Shown here one piece after another: positions 25,307 through 36,085 of a stretch of 64,000 nucleotides of DNA (positions are counted from its first letter, which is position 1; the number at the start of each line of letters is the position of its first letter). The notes beneath the pieces are model-generated. The model was not told the DNA's origin. It ran no database searches and saw nothing but the letters and a program-made list of their open reading frames with translations. This DNA is from Symsagittifera roscoffensis (Eukaryota; Xenacoelomorpha; Acoela; Convolutidae), in the NCBI RefSeq assembly GCF_963678635.1, contig NC_087070.1:27530057-27594056 (forward strand), read 5' to 3'. Made by a program: the position numbers and the translations under genes.

Positions 25307-26841
25307 AAGTTTATGTTTGATGCATTCTGGGGATATTTGAGACGACGCAACAGAGACGAATTAATGACGAAAAGGGAAATGGATATTTTTGGCCATATCA
25401 CTGTGCAGTTTTTACCAGTTATTAGTCAACAAAACTCCAAAAAAGTAAAGTGGTCGCAACATTTTATAAAGGTTATATAAAATATCAAATCTTTCCAACC
25501 GAACAAATATTAGCTAAAAACCAAGGATCATCTACACTCAAGATTATAAGGAAGGATTAAAAGCATATATATAAAATGAAAAGACGGCAAGTATAGCACA
25601 GAATGTTCCGATCATAGGTCCCAAAAAGCAACTCAAGTTTCCGTAGCTTTTTATTGGAAAGTGATAGAATTAGAAAATAAAAACTTCAAAATTTAGAATA
25701 TTGCTAAAATAACGAAGAAATTGCAATATAACTACAAAAGAAGTTCATCCTGTAAATCTAGAGTCCATTCCTGCATGCAAATAAATGTAAGGAAAACGAT
25801 AATTCAGACGCGTTTTCTCGCTACTGATTCTGAGAAAACATTTTAATTTTTTTTTGAAATCCAAGTTGCAAGCATTAGAGTCTCAATGTAATGCAACACT
25901 ATATCTTTATATACAAAAACAACTGCTTAGGAAGTTAAATTGAGATATGAAGTTTTCTATGCTTACAAGAATTGCCCCTTAAAACAAGAATTGCTTGGAT
26001 CTTGTTAACTATCCCCCCCCCCCCTATTTCGATTTTCAGAAATTCAACTTGGGCGGCCACATTTTCAATAGCTTAAAGCAATTTTCAGAAAATATATATA
26101 TTTAAAATTTTTTACGTGGGTAATATACAAATAGTGAGTAATACAAACACGAACGCGCGAAAATGAAAACCCACTTAATTGATGACATTTTTGAAATGCA
26201 TGTTTTATACGGAAATGGTTGTCAAAAATAAAACATGCATAGGTATGGAAACAGTTAACAAAGTCCAAAAGGGGGGAAATAGTTAACAAGAACCCATCGT
26301 TTTGCCCTAGCACCTTGAGTCGGTTTGCCGATTTGGGTAAGTGGTTTTAGCATAAATATCACAACCTTGTTGAAAATTTCTCATGCGCAAGACTGCACTT
26401 CATGAATAGGGCACTTCTTACTTTTTTCGGGAAAAAGAGTCTCCCTAATAAAAAAATTACGTATAAAAATTCATTGGATTCTGGATAAGATTATTCACTG
26501 ATTATGAGGAGTCCCAAAATGAGCTTACAAGCATTTGTTCCTTATCGCATAGCCTCGCATGACCTGATTTCTTCTCAGTACTGTCCCAACAATTAAAAAA
26601 GTCTCGTGGGAACCTGGTATTTAGTTTCACCCTGTTCTTAGCAAGTAAAAATCCTTGCATCTAAAAAACTTGACTGCGAAGTTTTATGACTTGGAGTGTT
26701 ACAGTAGATAAAAAAGGCATCAAATAGAGAAGTTGGTTGTTGCCCGTCTGTGTCATTTTTGCAGGTAGAGACCTTGGGGGATCTGGCAGTGAAATATGTG
26801 GAAGAGACGGCCTCAAATGTAGTAAATGAACAAATACTAAC

Positions 26842-27036
26842 TTGATATGTCGACAGAGGAGTTGTCTGACTTCCACTGAGTGCCCTTGGAATTGGTGAGG
26901 GTGCAGCCATAGATGCCAGTGGTCTTGATGGGTTCCACCTGGGCGGAGAAGGAGAGCACGTGCACACTCACAGCCTTCACACTCTTCCCAGCCTCAATCA
27001 CAGTCTCCTGCTGCCACTCCTGCTCCCAATGGGCAA
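26842..27036 (-). CDS. Exon 2 of Ig-domain gene: C-terminal half of Ig1
   Basis: The acceptor is TTGCTGTTCTAG and the donor GTTAGT. The exon is 195 nt, phase 1 to 1. It encodes AHWEQEWQQETVIEAGKSVK, then VHVLSFSAQVEPIKTTGIYG with the cysteine that closes Ig1, and NSSVDIS with a possible N-glycosylation site. Its GC content is clearly above the flanking intron. It pairs with exon 1 across the 24.4-kb intron that holds the retroelement. Confidence 0.88.
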
Positions 27037-27398
27037 CTAGAACAGCAAAAGTAATTAATCATGATTCAAGTCATACTCATCACATCCACAGCTGATCAGA
27101 CCGGATGACAAGGACACTACATGCTCATTACATTTCATTTGGCTCATTTCATTTTTTCACCATTTAACTTCACAAGTCTTTATCGTTACAGTCAATGTTG
27201 TTTTTTCAGATCGAATTGGAAAATCTCAAGCAAACATTAGAAAACCTTTAATCGATTTTTATAATATACTTTTTTTTTGCAAAAATCTTAGTTTCTTAGT
27301 TTTCATTTGTAACTCTACCTGAATTTTACTTTTGCTTGCATGATTTTCTGTCATGAAGTTTGAAAATGACTTGAAGTCAGATCATATATATATATAGT

Positions 27399-27706
27399 AG
27401 CGATTTAGGGGGGGGGGGGGCGGACGCCCTTCCCTCAGAGATACGACTCCATGCCGACCCAAAGGGTCCCCCTTTGAACTATTTTGAGATATCCATTTTT
27501 GGCAGACGGACCCCTAAATTTTTCTAATGGCGCCTTTGGCACCAACAAATACTAATTTTGAGAGGGGAGCGCGCGCCGAAAAAAACGCAATTTTTTGGTC
27601 AAAAAATTTTTAAAAGTTTTGGTTAAGTTTTTGGCCTTTTTTGGTCAAGTTACGGTCTTTATAGTTTTTTTGAAAATCCGCCCCTCGAGAAATTCCTAGA
27701 TCCGCA
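27399..27706 (+). mobile_element. GGGGCGGAT MITE, degraded copy 2
   Basis: It begins AGCGATTTAGGGGGGG (a G13 run), contains AAAGGGTCCCC and GGCGCCTTTGGCACC, and ends TTCCTAGATCCGC. It is shorter than copies 1 and 4, with an internal deletion after the GGCGCC region. Target duplications are no longer visible. Confidence 0.7.
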
Positions 27707-27910
27707 ATGATTTTGATTTGAATTTAATATTCGTGTATAGAGACATCTTCAGTTGTTAAACGGCGAGTTCAAGTGCACATGACTGATAAAAAACGGAAGC
27801 AAATATATTTTAATTTGTGTAAAATAAATTCAGCAAAATGCTTTGAACTTGAGTTTTCTTTGAAGACATCAATGTCAAACAGATGCATGAAATGAGAACA
27901 AAAATTCTAT

Positions 27911-28108
27911 TCAGAGACATGAAAAATAATTGAATTCAGTTATCTCGCGTGAACAATTCGTAACTAAAGAACAGAGTGCATTATGGTCTCGTGGGAGATG
28001 ATTCCAAAGAGAAGGTATCCATTTTGAAATTGAAGCGGATGATAGATTAATTGATACAGATCTTTTTGATGTCCGAAGATAAAGCAAACGTTCGGCAGTA
28101 AAAGACAA
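27911..28108 (-). pseudogene. LINE-type reverse transcriptase C-terminal remnant
   Basis: The minus-strand frame includes LRTSKRSVSINL, SKWIPSLWNHLP and REITEFNYF. An aromatic-proline L-W-N-x-L-P motif followed some 15-20 residues later by a short basic segment near the C-terminus is characteristic of the end of CR1/Jockey-type non-LTR reverse transcriptases. That is family knowledge plus inference; the fragment is 65 codons with no upstream catalytic domain, so it would be a 5'-truncated dead copy. Confidence 0.5.
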
Positions 28109-28479
28109 AATTGAACAATGAAAAAATAACGCTTTTCTTCACACGATCAAAAGAGTACCAAATTGCTGTGCAATTAGCGCGCAAGATTCCCAAATTTTTT
28201 TCCGAAAAAGTTTTTGCAAGGTAATTTGAATTTCAATTACAAAATTTTTTGATTTATAAAAAAAACTTAGAACTGCAAAAGCTACTGTGTATGAGGAACT
28301 CAAAAATGCAATTTTCCAAAGCAGGAAACGAATTTAATTTTTTTACAAGACAACAAATCAATTCGTTTCAGGTTGAAGCTCTGAATATGTCGATAAATTG
28401 TTCAGAGCTTCAGATTTTCAGAGCTTCAGAGCTTCAGAAGTTGTTCAGATAAAAATTGGAACAAAAAAGAAATCATTGT

Positions 28480-29402
28480 CCCGACTTTCGTAACGAAAGT
28501 AACGGAATGTTTGTGCTCGGAGTGGGTTTCTTCAGACAAATTTTGACTTTTTAACTAACCATTTTTGACGGAATTTTTTAAATATCATTCAAACGGTATT
28601 GTTGTCTTGAGCTTTAATTTGAAAAATTTGATCATTTTTCGTAAAATAATGGGGGTTTAAAAATTGCCATTTTTGCCAATTTGGGACAATTAACGCGCGA
28701 TATATTTCGCGCTATTAATGCGTAAGCGTAGATTTAATCCTTCTTAGAAAACGTTCCAAATTGGTTGGAGAAAGCTCGTTGTTCCAACTTTCGAAGAAAA
28801 CGGAATATTTATGCTTGGTGTGGCTTTTTTTAAACAGTTAATTTTCGCCGATCGAAATAATAGTTTTCAACAAAAAATTTTTTTAAACCCTGTAAACATA
28901 TCGACTTCCTGAGTTCAAATTCAAAAAGATATTTTACCTCTGGCTTTTGTAAAATTTTAGGGGTTTGAAAATTGCCAAATTGGCCATGTTCTGGACTAAA
29001 TTAGGCGCGCTTTGAAGAGTTTATTCATAATGCTGAGAGCGTAACGCGAATTGTTTTTGCGTGACAAATTATCCCGCTCAACATGTACAAAATGTATAGG
29101 TTTTCAATATTTTCTTTTCCCAAAAACTAATTGATTTTAATTAAAGGACAGTCGGAACATACAGAACTTTTCCCTGATATACAAGCAGTATTGTTTGCCA
29201 TAATCGATTTGTTACTAGGAGCTAAATTTATCACTGTGTACTTTATATGGGGTGTGGGGGGATGATTTTCACAAAAAAAATCTCAAAATAAAAAAAAAAC
29301 ATTTTTGTTTATTACATTTAAATTTTTCAAGTTATTACTACTTCCTAGACTTTATGAGGCACTCGGAACATTCAGCGCTTCGCCCTGATACGAGCAGTCT
29401 TT
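28480..29402 (+). repeat. Family B1 element split by a nested B2 insertion
   Basis: B1 sequence runs 28480-28784 (start CCGACTTTCGTAACGAAAGT, a perfect short palindrome, and the internal GCGCGATATATTTCGCGC), stops inside AAATTGGTTGGAGAAAGC, and resumes at about 29196 (ATAATCGATTTGTTACTAGG) to end with the stem-loop CAGCGCTTCGCCCTG and GAGCAGTC. Between them 28785-29195 is a B2 copy with its own terminal GGAACATACAG and CAAGCAGTATTGT. This gives a clear relative age: B2 inserted into an existing B1. Confidence 0.75.
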
Positions 29403-31596
29403 TTTATATTCAAAAAACAAAACAGCCTTTTTAAAATCAAGTAATATGCGATAATATTTGTGTCTGATAAGTAACGTTAGTGGGTCCTTTATCTTGCCTA
29501 TCTTAATTTTTGAGAAAAAAAATTCACAGCTGATGGAAAATATTCTGACGTAGATCTTCAAACAATTTTAAATAAACATGGCAAAAACAATTTTTTCGAT
29601 GGTATGAAAAAAGCTTTACTACACGCGCAAGGGAGAATAGACATTCTGATTGCCATATTGAGTTCCTCATAGTTTCATAGTTTTTGCAGTAGCTTAACAT
29701 GAAATATTACATTAACATTGACATATTAACCATATTACACATCCGAGGAAAAATTTATCAGGCTCAACTTGAAATCGGACTAAAAAATAATAGTTCTTAC
29801 TGCATGAGAATGGAAAAAAGCTCATATTATAAAGAATGCCTAGACATTTATTAGCAACCGTACATAAAACTGAGATTTTAATCCCCGTTGGAGGTATTAA
29901 AAATTAAAATTTTGCACTTGAACTTCCTAAAGAGAATTTTATGCTGTTTTTTATTATAAAAGAGTTTCAGATAGAATTTTAAATTGTTTTTCCACTGGTT
30001 GATTTTAAAGCCACAACCAGACAGAGGGGATGGGAGAAAGATGAGTCATCTGTTATTTCAAGGACTCAAAAACTACTCATATGTTAAGAATTGAGGAAAC
30101 GGTTATGGTGTACTGCCTGCTAAAATTGAAGGACTTGAGATATTTAGAACAGCACACAAAATCAAGTTTAGAACATTTGTAACTTATTGAAAAAATTAAA
30201 TGCATTAATATCAGGGGCGAATGTGAAGCAATAAATACACAATTTATATCACTTTATTAAAATCGAACTTTTTCTCAATTTTGTGCTTTTCTTTGTTTAA
30301 CACGATATTGCTTCAAGGCAACTGCTTTTAAAAAAGCAAAATCGGCTCATTTTTCTCATTTGGCTGATGGGATGGAAAAGGGAAATGAATAATTTCTGCA
30401 TCTTTAGACGCGTTTTAGCAATTTAAATTGCTTTTTGAGAATTACAGCTGTAAATCAACACTTAACAGTTATCTATGCCGCAGCTCAAATTGTACCATCA
30501 GTTTTTAATTAATTTCAAGAAATGCTTGATGAGCATGAGCAGCAAATTTTTGAAATGAATAAATTACTCAAAGTGGCCTTTTCTGTGCTTTTATAGGTGT
30601 TGTTTTTTTCACTAGTAGTCAATCATGCGTAAATCATTTCCTAACATTTGGATAACAGAGGTTTTTTGTTTTCATGAAGTGGAATTAATAGCCTGAATCA
30701 GTATCACCTGACCTCAAGATTGATGATGGCATTAACGTCACCTTCTAGGTATAAACATGCCATCTAATCTCCTTGCGACAAAGTTGTAAAGACAAAATTT
30801 AACCCCTTTTATTTGGAATAAATATCATGACAATGATTGAGTCCTTTTTTGTGATTTATCTTTTTGAAGCAAATATTGATACCATGTTTGTTATTCAAGT
30901 TAACAGGATTTTTGCAGCTATAATTTAAAGCGCATCTAATGAAACTTTTGAAGCTTACTCCAAATTTAACGAAAAAACTTCAAATTAGGGAAGGGGAGGG
31001 TTTCCAGAGCTTGCTTTAAATGCTATAAATGAAGACGTTACCTTAAAGTTTGTCCAAAACGGAGACCAGAGGCGCCTAATTTTATCCAAATGTGACACGA
31101 TTAGCTTCCTTCTACATAAAAACAACCTGGTGCGCTGCGTGAATGAAATGGTTCCAGTGCGTGAGCTTGCAAAGTTTTCACGGAAGATAAATTGACTTCA
31201 GGTGCAACCTCGAAGTAGGGCGGATCAAATGGTGGCAGTTTAAGCTGAGAAGGACACGGTTGATAAAAAAAATGTGATTATGGGCATGATTAATTAAACT
31301 AAAGACAAAAATTTGCATCTGGGTAATGTTTACTTTTCGAACTTGCTTAAAGTCTATTTTGAACCATCGGAAATTTGAAAGGATTTTGAAAATTTGCGAA
31401 CAGCCTCGAAAACTTTCCACACTTGAAATGCGACAAGAATATTCAAACTACATTTTTTACAGTGGGTTGCGCAGAAACTTTTCTAGTTGAAAGCGGTTTT
31501 TCGGAAAATTTTGAAAATTTTGTCTACCTTATTTTAGGTTGAGCAATTTGATTTTCCGAATTCTCAAATGACCTATTTTGTCAAAAAAATCTTCTG

Positions 31597-31860
31597 TGCC
31601 GCAGGCAATTGTTTGACTAAAAATGACTTTTGAGCACTTTTTTTTTTACAAAAAATGACCAAAAAATTGCGTTTTTTTTGGTGTGCGCTTTCCCATCAAA
31701 TTTAGTGATGTTGGCGCCGAAGGCGCCTTTAGAAAATTTTTGAGGTTGATCAGCTAAAAATGGAGGTTGTAAAAATATACCAAAGGGGGATTCTTTGGAA
31801 AAATTGGCAACCAGAATTGAGGAGGAGGTGCGGGAGCGGTTGCCCCTCCCCCCCCCCTTG
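31597..31860 (-). mobile_element. GGGGCGGAT MITE, degraded copy 3 (reverse)
   Basis: The reverse complement shows the family landmarks: a polyG/polyC region (C run near 31846-31858), a TTTGGTATATTTT-like stretch, the palindromic GGCGCCTTCGGCGCC near 31714-31728, and the CCTGCGGCAC stretch near 31597. Both termini are eroded. Confidence 0.65.
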
Positions 31861-32251
31861 GCAAGCTACTGGGTTTCCATATAAGTATTGATTACCAATA
31901 CCTGAAAGATTGTAACTGACCTCCATTTCACAATCATGTACATCTAGGACAAGAATATTAGCCCTCAACTTCATGTCAGACGTTAAATTTTGCATGCAAA
32001 AAAAAAGTTTTGGAAAATGTTTGTTTCAGTACAAAATTCGATTTGTGGTTGGAAAAAAAATTGTTTGGGGCAATTTCAAATAACTTGGAAAAATTTTTGT
32101 TGTTACCATCAAAAAAATGCTAGTCATATAATTTACATTATATAGAAATTGTATGAGTAGCAATTTTTGACGAAAAACTTTTTCTTTTTTATTTAGTACG
32201 ATACACTTTTTTGTCAAAACAAGAAAATACTTCTTTGAAAACTCGAGGTCT

Positions 32252-32255
32252 TCAT
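32252..32255. other. Target-site duplication (TCAT), left
   Basis: TCAT immediately precedes the LTR at 32256 and follows the other LTR at 51166-51169. A 4-bp duplication is normal for several Ty3/gypsy lineages. Confidence 0.85.
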
Positions 32256-32665
32256 TGAGTTAGGACTGGGGTGTATAACTCATAGAGTAATTTCGGATAG
32301 GGTACACCGTCTGCTCGTCACGCTATCTTATTTTCGGCCGGATAGATTCGTGCAACTTCTTAGTCTAATACCGATCCTAATCTTACTCTTATACTATCTA
32401 GTCTCAGGTTGTTTAACTAGTCTCTGCTAGGCTCAATAGATCTAGGGTATACTGGTTTATTGCGGTTGCTGAAGTGCTCGGGAGAGTCCAACTAATTTCT
32501 AAGTTAAATTCAAATCTCTCTGGTGCTGAAATTACAAGTAACTTCAGCACTTACAAATAAGTGGGTTGTTAGTTAGATGGATCATGATTGGTTAATATTA
32601 AATACTTTACATTGGTAAAATATCTAAATTATCCAATCATAAAATGTAGTTTAGATCAGGTTCCA
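32256..32665 (-). repeat. 3' LTR of the retroelement (element orientation)
   Basis: 410 bp, base-for-base the same as 50756-51165 in my reading (constant offset 18,500). On the element strand it begins TGGAACCTGATC and ends CCTAACTCA. It carries AATAAA (plus-strand TTTATT at 32456-32461), CCAAT-type boxes near its start and an 8-bp inverted repeat GTGCTGAA...TTCAGCAC near 32523-32550. Confidence 0.97.
32456..32461 (-). promoter_or_regulatory. Polyadenylation signal AATAAA in the 3' LTR
   Basis: The minus strand reads CGCAATAAACCAG about midway in the LTR, the usual place for the R-region poly(A) signal. The copy in the 5' LTR is at 50956-50961. Because the element is in sense orientation with the host gene, it could also end host transcripts. 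Confidence 0.6.
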
Positions 32666-32681
32666 CCCATCCGGGTTTTAC
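32666..32681 (-). other. Candidate polypurine tract region, weak
   Basis: On the element strand the bases directly before the 3' LTR are GTAAAACCCGGATGGG. Only the last seven (GGATGGG) are purine-rich, so this is a poor polypurine tract. Its position alone suggests plus-strand priming here. Confidence 0.35.
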
Positions 32682-34271
32682 AGAGTTTTTTAGAATAGTT
32701 CTTTTGCAATTCGAAGGATGGATGATGGAAGTTGGTGTTTGGCGAACATCTTATTTCTTCTGTTTCCTTTTTGTTAAAGAAGTTCCAGGAAGCTGGAGTT
32801 AGAGACATAAGACGTTGTGTCTTCTAGTGATAACGGCTAAGTCTTCGCAACAAACTCAAATCTGATTTCAGAATGGTTGGCTATGTCAGGTTTTTCTGTT
32901 CTGCGTGGAGAACTTCTTTTGTGTCTGGTCTAGTTTGGGAATGGCGTGGAGATTGTGCGTGGAGGGGATGCCTGGTTACTCGGATCTGTACGTATACTTG
33001 AACATCGAGGTGGTCATTGGTCTAGTTCAATGAAGTCCTTTTCTGCGAAGTCAAGTCGTACTCTAAATCCTTTGAGTTGTGATTGTGAGTGGCATATCGA
33101 TTGTGGTTGGTCATTCTCTCTCGAGTGTAGTGGGGTCGTTTTGTCTTTAGATGTTCGTCCTTGGTGTTGTATTCTGATCTATGTATTGCATAATGTAATT
33201 TACATTTTATAAAACATTTATTAGTTTAATATTTTTTAATTATGATTTTAGTTAGTTGTTTTCACAAAAGCTTTTTGTTTTAGTTCGGTTATTTTGAAGA
33301 GTTACTCACACTTGAGTAGCTCTTATTAAAAATAGTGGTGTGGTCACAAAGCGTGGATGTAGCGCGGTGGATTAGGCCGGCTATAGAGCATGCTCAGGAC
33401 GTCCTTCCTGGTGGGTTAGGCCAGGAGTGGGAGTATGATTTCATGCGGTTTTTGTGAGGGGTCCTGTTATGTGACAACGTTTTATGTTGGGTTTGTTGTG
33501 GTTTTTCTTATGTTTTGTTGGTTGTGTCCTTTTTTCAAAAATCAAATTGTTTGTGGTATGGGTTTGTCTTTCGACTTTTTTGTGTTTTATTATTTCTTTC
33601 TTAGACTTTATAATAGTCTTCAAAAGAATAAATTATCCAGTTTTAAACTGGGTTAATCCGGTTTGGGTACCGTTGGTTTCCTTTTCTTAGTCATGCTGTT
33701 ATTCTATGATTTGTGGTATTTAGTAAGCTGCGTTGGTTAGTTTTGTTTAGTATATGATTCCTTTCCAACCGGGTTAAAGGAAAGTTTGAAACATGTTATT
33801 ATATGTTAGAGTTGTTGAGTGTGAAAACTTGAAACTGAAATTCATTATTTTAAACAATTCTTCGTGGGCGAGCTGTGCGAGTGTGGATAGAATTTCTGTG
33901 CGAATGAATGAAAATATCAAAAGGTTAGTACTGCATTTGCATTTATTTAATTTACTACATAGAATTTAGAAATTTACTGCTAGTCATGGGGGAATATTAA
34001 GATACAAATTTTCATCATAATTAGATTTACTGCTTGTGGGGGAAAATTTTAGAAATGAATTTACTGCATTGGTATTAAATTTATAAATTTATAAGTGTAA
34101 GAGATTAATAGAAGTTTTGAAATCTGTTTGATGAAATTTGCGATTTTTATTTGTCTTTTGTGGTTTTTGTAGGTGATCGTCGGATGAAGGCTAAAAATCT
34201 AAAGAAAACATGAATAAAGTATGGTGAGTTTTTTAATATTTTAATTAGTTAGTAATATTCATTTAATTCAT
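32682..34271 (-). other. 3' non-coding region of the retroelement
   Basis: About 1.6 kb between the last ORF and the 3' LTR. The minus strand has one lysine-rich 60-codon frame (33441-33623) that I do not consider a gene. A splice acceptor-like TTTTCTTTAG and TTTTTAGCC lie near 34190-34205. Nothing else is recognisable. Confidence 0.6.
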
Positions 34272-34280
34272 ACTTACCTG
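34272..34280 (-). promoter_or_regulatory. Consensus splice donor directly after the last ORF's stop
   Basis: On the element strand the sequence is TAA CAG|GTAAGT: the stop codon of the last ORF (34281-34283) is followed at once by a perfect consensus 5' splice site. A pyrimidine-rich stretch with AG (TTTTCTTTAG) about 75 nt downstream could be the acceptor of a very short intron. Confidence 0.5.
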
Positions 34281-35885
34281 TTAGTCGTCGGGGAAAAAAC
34301 CGTGGGGGAAGATGTCGTGAATTAGTTCTGAAGTTGTTAGTAGTTTAGCTAAGATGCGGATGATATTTTTAGTCTGAAGCAGTGGCCAAAGCAATTGAAG
34401 TGCCTTAATAGTGGTTAGTTCTTCAGTGCCAACTGCAAACTCATAAGGTATGTTTTGGATTAGATTATATAATTTGTGATTGAATTTAGTGTTGTGGATG
34501 AATTCTAAAATTGGGATTTCTATGGGTTGTACAAACTCGTGCGGGATAAGGAAGGGTCGGGATTCTTCGGCGTTGAAGGTCTTGGTGATGGGACAGAAGA
34601 TGTACATTTGGGTTATGGGGTCATAATTACGAAGAATACCATGAAGGTTAGTATCTTTAATACAGTATGTGAAATTTAGGAAAAATGGTGAAGTGTATTT
34701 GGAATTAATGAATTGAAAACGATGGTGTGGTTGTCTAGAAGGTGTGTGTAGATCAAAGTGATTTTGGATGAAGCGATAATAACTATATGTGTGGGTTTGT
34801 TTAGTGCGCAACATAATATCGTGTGAGCAGTGTAAATCTCTTTCGTGTGGTGCAAGGAAATGAAAGGTTAGTGAAAATATTTGGAAGCGTTCTTTAAAAC
34901 TTTCGTATGCTTGTGTGTCTGTTAGTGCTTCTGAAATAATGTGATCAAACTTTCGGTCGAAGATGTTTAGTGTGAATGTATATGGTGTCTTGATGAAAAA
35001 TTTCTCGGTAATTTGTGGATTAGCGAAGCGATCGTCGTCTAAGAATTGATCTTGGTTAGCTCTGATGATGTTGTGATCATAGTATTCGAGTGTATATTCG
35101 TTAGCTCTAGGTGCAGTGTGTGTTTTTAGTGATTTTTTATATCCAACGTAAGTAAATTGTCTAGGTGTTAGTGGTGTAGTGAGTCGATATAGCATGTCCG
35201 TATTTCGTTCTATATCAATGTGAGTGTTAGATAAAGGTAAGCAAAGAGGGTTAGTGAAATGATAATATGAGGTCCAAGAGAGAGTGGGCATTAAAACGTA
35301 TTCATCTACGAAGTTGCGTGTTTCGTTAGTGTTGTGGGGGGTGTTTAATGTGTATTGTGGGAATGAGGGTAAGGTGATGGCTAAAAATTCTTTTGTGTTA
35401 GTATGCTTGGGGTGGTTGATGTATTCACGGGCTGTTCCTGGTTTTGCTGGGAAAGGATGGTTGGGGAACTTTCTTTTAAAAGTGCGGTAAGCTCTATTAG
35501 TGTTGAGTGAAGATTCAGTGGATGTGGATGATGGTGCTAATGATTCAGTATAATTTGAAGAGGGTGTAGGGGTAGGGGGGTTGGATGAATTTATTGTGGA
35601 GGAGATTTGGTTTATGGTTGGGGTATTAAGGTGGTAGGGTTGTTGTTGAAGGGTAATAAAATTATCTAGCTCTGGGGAGATTCGGGGGGTGTCTGGAGAA
35701 TGAGATGATTGGTCAGAATGGTATGAGGAGTAGGTTGGGGTAACTTGGGAAGCATAAGAGGGTGTGGGAGTGATTGGGTCAGGGTTATTGGATAATATGG
35801 GTTGAAAAGGGGGTTGAGAAAAATTAGAAGAGTTATGAAAATTATTGGATGGGGATGGTTCTGAGTCGGCAAATTCATCGGGGGT
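34281..35885 (-). CDS. Retroelement accessory ORF, second frame (535 codons open; ATG at 35291)
   Basis: This frame has its first ATG at 35291 (336 aa), but it is open without any ATG up to a TGA at 35886-35888, and the upstream part is clearly protein-like: Pro/Ser/Thr/Asn-rich at first, then basic (AYRTFKRKFPNHPFP) and then a folded-looking region. The C-terminal 336 residues are rich in aromatic, His and Thr residues (for example YKYTVGY-like YVGYKKSLKTH, FTYCIKDTNLHG, FAVGTEELTTIKALQLLWPL). I recognise no domain. It lies last in the element, after the envelope frames. It is probably the continuation of the frame that starts at 36085, because the two overlap and change at a run of five G (35880-35884). 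Function unknown. Confidence 0.6.
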   Translation of the reverse strand, partial: TPDEFADSEPSPSNNFHNSSNFSQPPFQPILSNNPDPITPTPSYASQVTPTYSSYHSDQSSHSPDTPRISPELDNFITLQQQPYHLNTPTINQISSTINSSNPPTPTPSSNYTESLAPSSTSTESSLNTNRAYRTFKRKFPNHPFPAKPGTAREYINHPKHTNTKEFLAITLPSFPQYTLNTPHNTNETRNFVDEYVLMPTLSWTSYYHFTNPLCLPLSNTHIDIERNTDMLYRLTTPLTPRQFTYVGYKKSLKTHTAPRANEYTLEYYDHNIIRANQDQFLDDDRFANPQITEKFFIKTPYTFTLNIFDRKFDHIISEALTDTQAYESFKERFQIFSLTFHFLAPHERDLHCSHDIMLRTKQTHTYSYYRFIQNHFDLHTPSRQPHHRFQFINSKYTSPFFLNFTYCIKDTNLHGILRNYDPITQMYIFCPITKTFNAEESRPFLIPHEFVQPIEIPILEFIHNTKFNHKLYNLIQNIPYEFAVGTEELTTIKALQLLWPLLQTKNIIRILAKLLTTSELIHDIFPHGFFPDD

Positions 35886-36085
35886 TCAATATTCGGGTTA
35901 TTGAGTTGTGAGATGGAATATAAAACTGAGATGTGTGAATTAGTATCGGAATTCATGCCTGATGTTACATTACTAGATGGAAAATCGGGTGGCGGAAAAG
36001 CAAAAAGTGGTATTATTGGGATTGTGGAGGTAAGATTGGTTGGGTGGGAATTTGATCGGTGTAGTGATCCAAGTTGGCGGCTCAT
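35666..36085 (-). CDS. Retroelement accessory ORF, first frame (139 aa)
   Basis: The ATG at 36083-36085 overlaps the stop of the preceding envelope-tail frame as ATGA (36082-36085). The N-terminal part (Ser/Asn/Pro-rich, with PPPDFPSSNV) looks like protein. After about residue 67 (below about 35885) the translation becomes low-grade and the better coding signal moves to the other frame, which opens at 35885. So I read 36085 to 34281 as one accessory gene of about 600 codons whose frame is interrupted at the G5 run. Whether this is a real mutation, a programmed frameshift or a sequence error cannot be told from here. No known domain. Confidence 0.5.
   Translation of the reverse strand: MSRQLGSLHRSNSHPTNLTSTIPIIPLFAFPPPDFPSSNVTSGMNSDTNSHISVLYSISQLNNPNIEPPMNLPTQNHPHPIIFITLLIFLNPLFNPYYPITLTQSLPHPLMLPKLPQPTPHTILTNHLILQTPPESPQS

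Larger units (their letters stand above)
20173..26841 (-). other. Intron 2 of the Ig-domain gene
   Basis: A 6.7-kb AT-rich intron. It contains one MITE (24107-24536), a GA-rich simple repeat (about 25274-25306), a C12 run near 25993-26004 and a family E-like fragment near 25590-25650. Open frames in it are short and unconvincing. Confidence 0.7.
27037..32255 (-). other. Intron 1 of the Ig-domain gene, part downstream of the retroelement
   Basis: AT-rich sequence with two degraded MITE copies, a LINE fragment and a compound family B element, listed separately. Between about 29403 and 31590 I see no repeat, exon or RNA gene. The direct flank of the element reads GGTC then TTCAT before the LTR at 32256. 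Confidence 0.7.

Noticed and set aside
26638-26967. 109-codon minus-strand frame starting MCTCSPSPPRW
   Set aside because: It reads exon 2 in the wrong frame; the frame that keeps phase with exons 1 and 3 shows the Ig motif.
33353-33430. Possible RNA gene from the GC-richer stretch
   Set aside because: I could not fold a tRNA cloverleaf or find box A/B spacing, so there is no support.
33441-33623. Lysine-rich 60-codon frame in the element 3' region
   Set aside because: Composition is as expected from A-rich sequence; there is no coupling to neighbours and no motif, so I did not call a gene.
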